Shown here: positions 9,148-16,585 of the stretch, piece after piece
How positions within the stretch are numbered: the stretch's first letter is position 1
How the letters are laid out: each line of letters starts with the position of its first letter
NCBI GenBank assembly: GCA_002841495.1
Contig: PGZV01000025.1
Coordinates: 1 to 38,071 of the forward strand
Source: Firmicutes bacterium HGW-Firmicutes-2
GTDB lineage: Bacteria > Bacillota > Clostridia > Lachnospirales > Vallitaleaceae
Direction of reading: 5' to 3'
Length of the DNA stretch: 38,071 nucleotides
Notes under the pieces: generated by a model
Told to the model about the DNA's origin: nothing
The model's input: the letters and a program-made list of their open reading frames with translations, nothing else
Databases searched by the model: none
Position numbers and translations under genes: made by a program

Positions 9148-9297
9148 TTATTTTTCATTGTCCTCTACCCATTCTTTGGCATCTTCTACCGCATCAATGC
9201 TAGGTCTGTTAACATTTGTTTCTGGATCGAATTCTTTTGAATCGGCCCACGCTTCTGTTTTCGTTGACCCATATTCCTTGTTGTCGTTTTGACTCAT
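9148..9297 (-). CDS. Small acidic protein, DUF3787-like
   Basis: This 49-residue gene begins MSQNDNKEYG and ends KEWVEDNEK. The ATG is preceded by GAGGTGATATT, an excellent ribosome site, and by a consensus promoter at 9359-9387. A terminator follows directly. The pattern TEAWADSKEFDP, then AVEDAKEWV and a charged end, matches my memory of DUF3787, a family of short proteins confined to Clostridia with a central AW and a terminal AKEWVDxNxK. Function is unknown. The protein is highly acidic and lacks hydrophobic segments. The promoter, ribosome site and terminator all agree that it is a real gene. Family assignment is moderate. Confidence 0.8.
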   Translation of the reverse strand: MSQNDNKEYGSTKTEAWADSKEFDPETNVNRPSIDAVEDAKEWVEDNEK

Positions 9298-9358
9298 AAT
9301 ATCACCTCGTTAATGTTTTAAGTTTACAGTGTGTCGTGCACGATTAATTGTTATTTAC

Positions 9359-9387
9359 AGTATGTACTAAATGATAACAAATGTCAA
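9359..9387 (-). promoter_or_regulatory. Predicted promoter of the DUF3787-like gene
   Basis: On the minus strand TTGACA, a 17-base spacer and CATACT lie about 60 bases before the ATG. Confidence 0.65.
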
Positions 9388-9526
9388 CTAGGAATACTTA
9401 TATTATTTCGTTGTATAGTGAAGTTTTATGAGTGGCTAGGTAGGAATATTCATGTATTAGAAGTTTTTTGTAGGAAGGGTACAGTCCGATTGAATCAAGA
9501 CAACATATAAAGAGGAGGTAAACACT

Positions 9527-10129
9527 GTGGGAAAAATAAAATGGAAACCGGGGAATATGATATATCCTCTACCTGCAGTTATGGTAAGTTGTGGCAAAGA
9601 TGAAGGGGAACACAATATCATAACTGTAGCATGGACAGGCACCATCTGTACCAACCCGCCAATGACTTACATTTCCATAAGACCGGAGCGTCATTCCTAT
9701 GAGATTATAAAAAGGAATAAGGCTTTCGTGGTTAACCTGACAACAGAGGCATTACTTAAAGCTACGGATTACTGTGGTGTGCGTTCAGGCAAAGATGAAA
9801 ATAAAATCAAGAAAATGAAACTGAATTTAGTTCATACTGAGGAAATCATGGCACCACTTATTGAAGAAAGTCCGGTAAATATACTTTGCGAGGTGGTTGA
9901 AATCAAAGAACTTGGCTCTCATGATATGTTTATAGCAAAAATAATAAGTGTGTATGTAGATGAAAACCTTATGGATGCACAGGGCAAATTCCATCTGGAC
10001 GCGGCAAAGCTATTTGCATACTCCCATGGTGTTTACTACAGTCTTGGAGAAAAGCTTGGTACCTTTGGCTACTCAGTTAAGAAAAAACCTAAGTCAAAGC
10101 CATTAAAACAGAAGAAAAAAATTCGATAA
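9527..10129 (+). CDS. Flavin reductase-like FMN-binding protein (flavoredoxin family)
   Basis: This is a 200-residue protein of the flavin reductase/DIM6-NTAB split-barrel family. The order PLPAVMVSCG, NIITVAWTGTICTNPPMTYISIRPERHSY and FVVNLTT is diagnostic for the FMN-binding barrel. Clostridial members are flavoredoxins or FMN-dependent reductases. The end is very basic (KKKPKSKPLKQKKKIR), an unusual addition that could bind nucleic acid or acidic partners. The start is GTG at 9527, 6 bases after AGGAGGTAAACACT. It is monocistronic as far as can be seen: 134 bases separate it from the next gene. Confidence 0.88.
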   Translation: MGKIKWKPGNMIYPLPAVMVSCGKDEGEHNIITVAWTGTICTNPPMTYISIRPERHSYEIIKRNKAFVVNLTTEALLKATDYCGVRSGKDENKIKKMKLNLVHTEEIMAPLIEESPVNILCEVVEIKELGSHDMFIAKIISVYVDENLMDAQGKFHLDAAKLFAYSHGVYYSLGEKLGTFGYSVKKKPKSKPLKQKKKIR

Positions 10130-10263
10130 AAGAGACAAATAGATACAACGACTTAGGCATGTTTTATTGAAAAGCTTGTTAAGTCTATTTTAATAGAATT
10201 TTTATGGCAATTAAAGTGTTACCATACTATAATAATGACATTAACGAGTTTGGAGTGAACAAA

Positions 10264-11181
10264 ATGATTGAAGCATTAGCCGGAATTATAAGTGGTATCC
10301 TGAGTTTGGGATTTTCATTAATTACGCTCACCTTTAACCTTATATTGGCGATTATCGTCATCATGATAATGACGGCCAAGGGTAGAAATGGTTTGCTTTG
10401 GGGTATTGCAACTTTTTTCTTTCCCTGGATGATTTTCATAGTCTTATTAATACCTAGAAAAATCCCGAAGTTTAGAAGCTATCTAAAAGATGAACCGGCT
10501 TTTGCAGGTCTCAACCCGGTTGTGGCATCTATTATGGGGTTAGCTGCCATCGTAGCAAAATCAGATGGCCACGTCAGTACTGAAGAAATCCAAATTATCA
10601 GGCAGTATATTGCAATGAACTTTAGAATAGCCGGTTCCGAATTCAATGCCTATGAAAAGGCCTTCAATTATGGAAAAAGTCATCCCGAAGCTTATGTTGA
10701 GTTTGCAAGGGTTATTAGGACTTACCATAATCGGCGGGATGTGGTTCTATCTATTAGTTATCTTTTGGTCTCTCTCGTCATGCATGATCAACAAATGTCT
10801 GACCAAGATGAAGCATTATTGGTTAAGATATTAGCAGAACTTGGCCTAACAGAATATGAGTATATGAGCATCAAAAGATATTTTGCTCAAGGTGCCGGAC
10901 AACAAAACTATAGTTATGAGCGTTATGGTTATAATGGTCATGCTAACCAAAGTCGTACAGGTTCAATTGATTTGGTAAGCAAATACAGTAAAGTACTGGG
11001 TGTTTCTGAAAAAGCTGATTTGATGGAGATTAAAAAAGCATATAGAAAGCTAGCCAAGGAGCACCATCCGGATAAGATGTCTCATGAGGGTATGCCTGAA
11101 GACTATAAGCAATACGCCAACCAGAGAATTGTTGAAATTAATGAGGCTTATGAATATCTAAAAAAGGTAAAAACAGCATAA
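10264..11181 (+). CDS. Membrane protein with TerB-like and C-terminal DnaJ domains (DjlA-like)
   Basis: This 305-residue protein has two or three hydrophobic segments in the first ~70 residues (LGFSLITLTFNLILAIIVIMI; LWGIATFFFPWMIFIVLLI). A TerB-like helical domain follows at about 80-210, with AAIVAKSDGHVSTEEI and LVMHDQQMSDQDEALL. A J domain ends the protein, with YRKLAKEHHPDKM holding the HPD tripeptide that stimulates DnaK. The layout matches DjlA, a membrane-anchored DnaK co-chaperone. The TerB and J domains should face the cytoplasm. I chose the ATG at 10264 because GGAG lies 8 bases upstream; an ATG at 10204 has no ribosome site. A terminator follows. Confidence 0.88.
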   Translation: MIEALAGIISGILSLGFSLITLTFNLILAIIVIMIMTAKGRNGLLWGIATFFFPWMIFIVLLIPRKIPKFRSYLKDEPAFAGLNPVVASIMGLAAIVAKSDGHVSTEEIQIIRQYIAMNFRIAGSEFNAYEKAFNYGKSHPEAYVEFARVIRTYHNRRDVVLSISYLLVSLVMHDQQMSDQDEALLVKILAELGLTEYEYMSIKRYFAQGAGQQNYSYERYGYNGHANQSRTGSIDLVSKYSKVLGVSEKADLMEIKKAYRKLAKEHHPDKMSHEGMPEDYKQYANQRIVEINEAYEYLKKVKTA

Positions 11182-11211
11182 AAAAAGCCAGCATACATTG
11201 CTGGTTTTTTT
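11181..11211. terminator. Terminator after the TerB/DnaJ gene
   Basis: The stem AAAAAGCCAGCA/TGCTGGTTTTTT has a 5-base loop and a T-run. The A-run on the other side makes it usable for the convergent minus-strand transporter operon. Confidence 0.85.
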
Positions 11212-11244
11212 ACATCAAGATAAAGTCATGCTTATTACATACGG

Positions 11245-11718
11245 TTATAGGTCCATGGGTAAAGATGTATTTTCAACACGACGAGTTTTGGCCAAGCGTT
11301 GGTCTACTAGGGTGTTGAAGTATACACCGGCTATGATCAATACACAACCGACTATTTTTCCGATGGACAAATCAATACCTCTTAGGTAGTCGATTAGGAC
11401 GCCCATCATGAGTTGACCGGCATACATTAACATGGTGGCAGCAATAATGGAAAGCTTTCGGATGATGACTGTTGAAGTGGTGACAACAATGATACCCATT
11501 AGACCACCAAAGTAACCGAGGGCATGGGTTGTAGACAACTTTGAGACAAAACCCAATGATTCACCAAGAATGATAAAAACAAAGGTTACAGTCGTAAGGC
11601 CGGTAACATAGTTCATAACCGTACATTGTTTAATACCGATATAATCAGCCAATTTAGCATTTTGAACCATAGCAATGACAATAGAAACACCTGTTAGTAA
11701 CGCAACAATAAAAATCAT
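11245..11718 (-). CDS. YdcZ/DUF606-type DMT transporter subunit 2
   Basis: This 157-residue integral membrane protein has four to five helices. It belongs to the half-size DMT transporters of the YdcZ (DUF606) type, in which two short proteins encoded in tandem together make a ten-helix transporter. LADYIGIKQCTVMNYVTGLTT and GYFGGLMGIIVVTTSTVIIRK are typical. The C-terminus NTLVDQRLAKTRRVENTSLPMDL is cytoplasmic and basic. CGGAGGTG precedes the ATG, 13 bases after the stop of the partner gene. Substrate unknown. Confidence 0.82.
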   Translation of the reverse strand: MIFIVALLTGVSIVIAMVQNAKLADYIGIKQCTVMNYVTGLTTVTFVFIILGESLGFVSKLSTTHALGYFGGLMGIIVVTTSTVIIRKLSIIAATMLMYAGQLMMGVLIDYLRGIDLSIGKIVGCVLIIAGVYFNTLVDQRLAKTRRVENTSLPMDL

Positions 11719-11731
11719 AGTACACCTCCGA

Positions 11732-12154
11732 TTAAAACATAATTAAAAATAGAGCACCTATACTAATCAGAGCTAACCCTAAAAGCTTCAAAGGTACAAA
11801 GGGATATTTTTTCATTCCCATTAAGCCATAATGATCGATAATGGTCGAAGTGACAATTCTACCCACGAGGCTGAGCATCAAAGTGACAGTTGCACCGATG
11901 GATAAAAAAGCTAAGTTGGTGAAATAAACAGAAACAACACCGGTAACACCACCTAAGAGATAGAAGAATGGAATGCCCTTCAACGTGGTCCAGCTACCTT
12001 TATTGGCATAAAACAGCAAAAGGGCACCCATAAGTCCGGAAATGTGTATGAAGAGTAAGGCCGGTGTGTCTCCAATACCTTCAACAAGTAACCCATTGGA
12101 TAAAATCATGATCGCGACAGTCATGCCGCTGAACATGGCTAATAATTTGTACAT
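11732..12154 (-). CDS. YdcZ/DUF606-type DMT transporter subunit 1
   Basis: This is the 140-residue first half of the transporter pair, with about five hydrophobic segments, including FSGMTVAIMILSNGLL, LLFIHISGLMGALLLFYA, FFYLLGGVTGVVSVYF and LLGLALISIGALFLIMF. The motif YLLGGVTGVVSVYFTNLAF is characteristic of YdcZ proteins. AAAGGAG precedes the ATG. Its upstream region holds the two 59-base repeats that also carry the divergent crp promoter, so both operons may share regulation by the Crp/Fnr protein encoded next door. Confidence 0.82.
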   Translation of the reverse strand: MYKLLAMFSGMTVAIMILSNGLLVEGIGDTPALLFIHISGLMGALLLFYANKGSWTTLKGIPFFYLLGGVTGVVSVYFTNLAFLSIGATVTLMLSLVGRIVTSTIIDHYGLMGMKKYPFVPLKLLGLALISIGALFLIMF

Positions 12155-12173
12155 AATAATCTCCTTTGTAAAC

Positions 12174-12232
12174 GCATCAACGCAATCTATGTGTTTAAGA
12201 TGGATTAGTGAATCTTAGTTTTGACGCTTATA
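12174..12232 (+). repeat. Promoter/operator repeat, copy 1
   Basis: About 59 bases, beginning GCATCAACGCAATCTATGTG and ending TTTTGACGCTTATA, recur 124 bases downstream with few differences. This copy keeps TTGACG but has only a weak -10 (TTGTAG). It lies just before the ATG of the divergent transporter operon. Confidence 0.85.
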
Positions 12233-12297
12233 CCATAGCAGGGTTGTAGCATCAAAAAACATAGTAGAACTTCTATCTTGAATACATAGTTGCGAAT

Positions 12298-12358
12298 GCA
12301 TCAACGCAATCTATGTGTTTAAGATAGATTAGTGAAACTTTAGTTTTGACGCTATAAC
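12298..12358 (+). repeat. Promoter/operator repeat, copy 2
   Basis: This second copy supplies the -35 box of the crp promoter. Each copy has loosely inverted ends (GCATCAACGC and GTTTTGACGC), which would suit a dimeric regulator. Confidence 0.85.
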
Positions 12359-12374
12359 TTTAGCATGTTATAAT
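12346..12374 (+). promoter_or_regulatory. Predicted promoter of the Crp/Fnr-patatin operon
   Basis: TTGACG, a 17-base spacer and a perfect TATAAT lie about 37 bases before the start codon. The -35 box is the end of repeat copy 2. Confidence 0.75.
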
Positions 12375-12410
12375 AAATAAAAATAGGACATATGTCATGG
12401 TGGTGGAAGA

Positions 12411-13097
12411 TTGAAGGAAATAGTTTCGACACAAAGATTAGATGCTTATTTTAAAGCCTATGGATTGAAGGATATTTTCAAGGAAAACATGTATGACCAT
12501 TGTCGTATTTTTGAATATGCAAAAGGTGAAATGATTTGTGAAAATGGTGATACAATTAGTCATTTGTTTCTACTTGTAGAAGGCGAGGCAAAAGTATTTA
12601 CGACCTTGGGTAACGGAAAGATATATTTGCTTCGGATAGAGAATCCTCTAAGTGTTTATGGTGACTTGGAGACCCTTATGCAGAATGAATATACAGCGAA
12701 TGTTGAAGCACTGAATAAGTGCATCTGCATTGGAATACCTATGACGCATATAAGAAGTACATATTTAGATTATGCACCGTTTTTAAAATTCTTGTGTATG
12801 TCATTAGCCAACCGGTTAGATAAAATTAGTCAGATGAGTACTTCAAATGTTTTATTACCATTAAAAAACAAATTAGCCAGTTACTTATTGGCACATAAAG
12901 AGTCGGACACCAATAACATTAACGTAAAATCAAGCTTTGTAGATATTGCGGAGCAACTGGGCACCACTTACAGGCATCTGAACCGGACCATTAATGAAAT
13001 GTGTTTGGAAGGTGTAATTGATAAGCGTGGTAAGATTATGGAGATAACAAAAATAGAGGATTTAAAAGCATTGGCAGGACACACTTATAGATATTGA
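12411..13097 (+). CDS. Crp/Fnr-family transcriptional regulator
   Basis: This is a 228-residue regulator. Residues about 20-125 form a cyclic-nucleotide-binding-type beta barrel (GEMICENGDTISHLFLLVEGEAKVF; NPLSVYGDLETL). Residues about 150-215 form a winged helix with FVDIAEQLGTTYRHLNRTINEM as recognition region. It lacks the FNR cysteine cluster at the N-terminus. The arrangement resembles YeiL-type regulators, and the ligand is not evident. The start is TTG at 12411 after GGTGGTGGA; a nearby ATG runs into a stop. The patatin gene begins 12 bases after its stop, so this regulator probably controls its own operon through the repeats upstream. Confidence 0.9.
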   Translation: MKEIVSTQRLDAYFKAYGLKDIFKENMYDHCRIFEYAKGEMICENGDTISHLFLLVEGEAKVFTTLGNGKIYLLRIENPLSVYGDLETLMQNEYTANVEALNKCICIGIPMTHIRSTYLDYAPFLKFLCMSLANRLDKISQMSTSNVLLPLKNKLASYLLAHKESDTNNINVKSSFVDIAEQLGTTYRHLNRTINEMCLEGVIDKRGKIMEITKIEDLKALAGHTYRY

Positions 13098-13109
13098 TGG
13101 AGGTATAAA

Positions 13110-13979
13110 ATGGAGAGAAAAGTGGGATTGGTCCTTGAAGGCGGTGGTTTTCGAGGTGTATTTACAGAAGGTATATTAGAATGTTTGCTTGAAGAAGAAA
13201 TCTGTTTGCCGTATGTAATTGGGGTATCTATGGGTGCTATAAACGGCGGCAATTATATATCCAGACAGAAGAAACGTAACTATGATATTATGATGACGTA
13301 TTTAAATGACCATCGCTATGTGAGTATGAAGAATATGATTACAAAAGGCAGTCTTTTCGGCATGGATTTTTTATTTAAAGATGTGGCTTATGAATTAAAC
13401 CCCTTTGACTTTAAAACTTTCCATCAATCGGATCAAGAATTGGTTATAGGTGCGATGAGTTGTCATAGCGGTTTGACTGACTATTTTTACAAAAGTGAGA
13501 TGGATGATTCAGCATTACTAATGGCTCTTAGAGCTTCATCAAGTTTACCCTTTTTATCTCAAAAAGTGTGTATTAAAGGGGTGGAGTATCTTGATGGAGG
13601 TGTATCTGATTCAATACCGGTACGGCAAGCTTTTGCGGATGGTTGTGAAAAAGTGATTGTAATCTTGACCAGGCACCAAGGGTATGAACGCAAGCCTTTT
13701 AGCTATGAAAGAATAGGTAACATGATGTACCGAGCCCATCCGGCAGTGGTTCAAGCCATGAAACGGCGTCATGTTTATTATAAGGAAACAACCGAATATC
13801 TTGAGAAGTTAGAAAAAGAAGGATTAGCACTGGTAATCCGTCCGCCTAAACCAATCTTGCTTGAGAGAGCCGAAAAAGATAGGGAAAAAATTAGAGCAAC
13901 CTATTTGATGGGTTACAATTATGGCAAAGAAGTGATGGATCAGATAAAAAGCTTCACAGGAGATTTGGTGGAAATGTAA
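13110..13979 (+). CDS. Patatin-like phospholipase (RssA/YjjU type)
   Basis: This is a 289-residue patatin-family serine lipase/acyl hydrolase. EGGGFRGVFTEG is the oxyanion glycine loop, GVSMGAING holds the nucleophile serine (GxSxG), and DGGVSDSIPV holds the catalytic aspartate of the Ser-Asp dyad. There is no signal peptide, so it acts inside the cell. The C-terminal half (FSYERIGNMMYRAHPAVV; LVIRPPKP) matches YjjU-like bacterial proteins. TGGAGG precedes the ATG. It is coexpressed with the Crp/Fnr regulator, which suggests a role in membrane lipid turnover in response to a signal, though the signal is unknown. Confidence 0.9.
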   Translation: MERKVGLVLEGGGFRGVFTEGILECLLEEEICLPYVIGVSMGAINGGNYISRQKKRNYDIMMTYLNDHRYVSMKNMITKGSLFGMDFLFKDVAYELNPFDFKTFHQSDQELVIGAMSCHSGLTDYFYKSEMDDSALLMALRASSSLPFLSQKVCIKGVEYLDGGVSDSIPVRQAFADGCEKVIVILTRHQGYERKPFSYERIGNMMYRAHPAVVQAMKRRHVYYKETTEYLEKLEKEGLALVIRPPKPILLERAEKDREKIRATYLMGYNYGKEVMDQIKSFTGDLVEM

Positions 13980-13983
13980 TAAA

Positions 13984-14024
13984 AAAGGGTCTGGGCACAA
14001 ATTACTTCGTGCGTCAGTCCCTTT
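13984..14024. terminator. Imperfect terminator hairpin between patatin and ferritin genes
   Basis: AAAGGG...GCAC pairs with GTGC...TCCCTTT with small bulges. On the minus strand a T-run follows, so it mainly ends the ferritin transcript. Confidence 0.6.
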
Positions 14025-14045
14025 AGTTTCATTTATAATTTCAGA

Positions 14046-14558
14046 TTAAATTCTGAATTTTCTTATGTCTTCTTTCATACGTTCAATATCCATTAAGAAA
14101 TCTTCAATGTCATGCTCGTGCTCAAGTTCATCATTAAGAATAGAAACAGCAATTTGATAGGTAGAGTGGTCTTTACCATTTGTAAAATCACAAAGTTCTT
14201 CATATCTTTGGATAGCACAACGCTCACCAGCAAGATTTTGTTGAAGAATGGTTTCTATATAAGGATCTGTTGGTGCTGCATAAGCACATTTTGCATAAGA
14301 AGTCCAATCAATAGGGTTAAGTATTGGTGTCCCTCCAAGTTGTAAGATGCGGTTAACAAGAAGTTCTGCATGTGCAAGTTCTTCTGTAGCATGTAGAAGT
14401 AACTCGGGCTCAACCTCACCTCTCATAGGACCTTCCATCATTCTTGCACCAATCCAATATTGGTAATAAGCCAGCCATTCTTCTGCCAGAGCTTCGTTTA
14501 ACATTTGAATCAATTTTTCTACATCAAGATTAGTAATCTCAATAGCTTTCTTTCCCAT
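14046..14558 (-). CDS. Ferritin-like diiron protein (DpsL/bacterioferritin-like)
   Basis: This 170-residue protein forms a four-helix ferritin-like bundle. Ligand motifs are EEWLAYYQYW in helix A, EELAHAE in helix B, AGERCAIQRYEELC in helix C and DELEHEHDIEDFL in helix D. The cysteines in CAYAAP and GERCAIQRYEELC recall the Dps-like 'thioferritin' group, which uses H2O2 to oxidise and store iron. It would act in the cytoplasm against peroxide and free iron. I chose the ATG at 14558 because AAAGGAGG lies directly before it; an ATG at 14579 is upstream of that site. An inverted repeat overlaps its promoter. Exact subfamily is inferred. Confidence 0.87.
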   Translation of the reverse strand: MGKKAIEITNLDVEKLIQMLNEALAEEWLAYYQYWIGARMMEGPMRGEVEPELLLHATEELAHAELLVNRILQLGGTPILNPIDWTSYAKCAYAAPTDPYIETILQQNLAGERCAIQRYEELCDFTNGKDHSTYQIAVSILNDELEHEHDIEDFLMDIERMKEDIRKFRI

Positions 14559-14585
14559 AATTTCCTCCTTTATAATCATAATCCA

Positions 14586-14628
14586 CTAGATTCTGAGACG
14601 GAGTCGCTTTATTATACATAGAATCTAG
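14586..14628 (-). promoter_or_regulatory. Ferritin gene promoter with inverted repeat
   Basis: A 9-bp inverted repeat, CTAGATTCT and AGAATCTAG, flanks the minus-strand -10 box TATAAT (14611-14616). One arm lies between -35 and -10 and the other in the leader. This placement suits a repressor site. It does not match the PerR or Fur consensus well. Confidence 0.55.
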
Positions 14629-14699
14629 AAAGTTCCTTTTATATTGTAACATTTATACCTCAAACTGTCTAGAATTATACAGGACAGAACAACGTAGCA

Positions 14700-14728
14700 T
14701 TGTAAGGATGAACCAGCTGTATTATAAT
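14700..14728 (+). promoter_or_regulatory. Predicted promoter of the malic enzyme gene
   Basis: TTGTAA and TATAAT are 17 bases apart, about 50 bases before the ATG. Confidence 0.65.
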
Positions 14729-14776
14729 GTATACAGCAATCAAAAAACCATTTAATCAGTCATTTAGGAGGTAAAT

Positions 14777-15949
14777 ATGGACATATATCAAAAATCCCTT
14801 GAAATGCATGAAAAAAACAAGGGTAAACTGGCGGTTGTATCAAAGGTTAAAGTTACCACATCAGAAGAACTAAGCATGGCCTATTCACCCGGTGTAGCAG
14901 AGCCTTGTCGTGCCATAGAAAAAGATCCGGAGGCTATTTATAGATATACTAATAAAGGGAATTTTGTTGCCGTAATAACAGACGGATCGGCAGTTTTAGG
15001 TCTTGGTAATATTGGACCTGAAGCAGCGCTACCGGTTATGGAAGGTAAAGCAATTTTATTTAAGAATTTTGGTGATGTGGATGCATTTCCAATTTGTCTG
15101 GATACTCAGGATACTGAAGAAATAATAAAGACCTGTAAATTATTGGCACCTGGTTTAGGCGGCATCAACCTTGAGGACATATCTGCACCAAGGTGCGTGG
15201 AGATTGAAAGACGCTTAATCGAAGAACTGGACATTCCTGTTTTTCATGATGATCAACATGGAACAGCCATTATCACCATCGCAGCTTTAATTAATGCTTG
15301 TAAGTTAACAAAAAGAGATTCTAAAACATTAAAAGTGGTTATTAGCGGAGCGGGTGCGGCAGGTAGCTCTATAGCAAAAATGATTATGCAATATGGTGTA
15401 GCGGACATATTATGTGTAGACCGAATTGGTATTATCAGCTCAAAAAGAACAGATCTTGATTTTGTTAAGAAGGAGATCTTGAGCTTTACAAATAAAGACG
15501 ATATAGAAGGTAATCTGGCTTTAGCCCTTGAACAAGCAGATGTTTTTGTAGGTGTATCTGCAGCAGGCATTGTTACAAAAGAAATGGTTGAGTCCATGAA
15601 TGATAATCCGTTTATTTTTGCGATGGCCAATCCCACACCCGAGATTATGCCGGAACTGGCTATTGAAGCCGGTGCCAAAATCATTGGAACCGGTCGTAGT
15701 GATTATCCAAATCAGATTAATAATGTCTTAGCTTTTCCTGGAATATTTAGAGGTGCCTTGGATGCGGGGGCAAAAAAAATCAACGATGAAATGAAGTTGG
15801 CAGCAGCCTATGCCATTGCCGAGGTACTTGATGAGTCGGAGTTAACCAATGCCTATATTGTGCCATCACCTTTCGACACAAGAGTGGTAGAAGCGGTTGC
15901 AAAATCCGTTATGAAGGCGGCAAAAGATTCAGGCGTCACAAGAGGGTAA
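14777..15949 (+). CDS. NAD(P)-dependent malic enzyme, short form
   Basis: The enzyme oxidatively decarboxylates malate to pyruvate in the cytoplasm. At 390 residues it is the short bacterial form without a phosphotransacetylase domain. Conserved segments are [36 protein letters not shown], the lysine in [12 protein letters not shown], the metal site [14 protein letters not shown] and [10 protein letters not shown], and the dinucleotide loop [26 protein letters not shown] and [18 protein letters not shown] follow in the expected order. AGGAGGT precedes the ATG. It has its own promoter and lies alone between divergent ferritin and a small membrane peptide gene. Confidence 0.95.
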   Translation: MDIYQKSLEMHEKNKGKLAVVSKVKVTTSEELSMAYSPGVAEPCRAIEKDPEAIYRYTNKGNFVAVITDGSAVLGLGNIGPEAALPVMEGKAILFKNFGDVDAFPICLDTQDTEEIIKTCKLLAPGLGGINLEDISAPRCVEIERRLIEELDIPVFHDDQHGTAIITIAALINACKLTKRDSKTLKVVISGAGAAGSSIAKMIMQYGVADILCVDRIGIISSKRTDLDFVKKEILSFTNKDDIEGNLALALEQADVFVGVSAAGIVTKEMVESMNDNPFIFAMANPTPEIMPELAIEAGAKIIGTGRSDYPNQINNVLAFPGIFRGALDAGAKKINDEMKLAAAYAIAEVLDESELTNAYIVPSPFDTRVVEAVAKSVMKAAKDSGVTRG

Positions 15950-15995
15950 CATTTTTGGTTAGCCTCCGTGTAGATTTTAATAACAAGAGCGGTCA

Positions 15996-16024
15996 TTGAT
16001 AGTTGGGATTTTATAAGGTATAAT
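15996..16024 (+). promoter_or_regulatory. Predicted promoter of the small Cys-rich membrane peptide gene
   Basis: TTGATA, a 17-base spacer and TATAAT lie about 52 bases before the ATG at 16077. Confidence 0.65.
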
Positions 16025-16076
16025 AAAGAAGATATTAGTTATCAATATCAATAGCAATCATATGGGAGGTGATTGG

Positions 16077-16247
16077 ATGCTCCAAGTTATCTTGCTGTTA
16101 GCGGTTGTTTTAGTTTTATCGGTGCTCGCAGATCATTTTAGTTCAAAAAGAAAAGAAGCAAAAGGTATTTGCCATACAACCGGCAGTGGGTGTACCAGTC
16201 CCACCGGATGCACCTGTGATTCAAAGATGGACAACATTGAATCCTAG
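16077..16247 (+). CDS. Small membrane peptide with Cys-rich tail
   Basis: This 56-residue protein has one N-terminal hydrophobic helix (LQVILLLAVVLVLSVLA), a basic stop (SSKRKEAKG) and a tail with four cysteines: CHTTGSGC, then CTC after TSPTG. GGGAGGTGATTGG before the ATG at 16077 sets the start. The positive-inside rule places the Cys tail in the cytoplasm. The layout recalls FeoB-associated Cys-rich membrane peptides, but no feo gene is near. The four cysteines could bind metal. It has a clean promoter, and a second promoter starts before hppA, so it is probably expressed on its own. Function unknown. Confidence 0.75.
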   Translation: MLQVILLLAVVLVLSVLADHFSSKRKEAKGICHTTGSGCTSPTGCTCDSKMDNIES

Positions 16248-16403
16248 GATTAAAGTCTCAAAACTAAGTTGCTCATATACCTATATTGTATGTAAAAGCT
16301 CAACTGTATAGTTCGACACTTTAATCAATATAGTGCAAATTGAACAGAAAAAACTGTAATTTTTGTAAGTAAGTTCGAAGTTTCAAGAATGCTCTGAAAT
16401 CTG

Positions 16404-16431
16404 TTGCAAAGAAAACCAAGTGTGGTACACT
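16404..16431 (+). promoter_or_regulatory. Predicted hppA promoter
   Basis: TTGCAA and TACACT are 16 bases apart. Transcription would start near 16438, leaving a leader of about 148 bases before hppA. Confidence 0.6.
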
Positions 16432-16437
16432 TTTTAT

Positions 16438-16585
16438 AGGATGGGAAATATGGGCATTTGTGTTATGGTTCAGTATTTCAACTATAAACTCGGGTAGACA
16501 TGTGACTGATCAGGACCGGACGAATAAAAGCCAATGGCGATTAGACCTTGTTTACTGAGCTTAAACAAAAGCGGAGGTAAGGTTT
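16438..16585 (+). promoter_or_regulatory. Long hppA leader with hairpin beside the ribosome site
   Basis: The leader contains a perfect 7-bp hairpin, TTGTTTA/TAAACAA (16548-16554 with 16562-16568) and a 7-base loop CTGAGCT. It ends two bases before GCGGAGG, the hppA ribosome site. GCCAATGGC and other short complementary segments lie upstream. It matches no riboswitch consensus I can recall. The 16248-16403 stretch before the promoter shows nothing else. Confidence 0.4.

Noticed and set aside
16438-16585. Known riboswitch (c-di-GMP, c-di-AMP or fluoride type) in the hppA leader
   Set aside because: The conserved cores of these classes as I recall them are not present.
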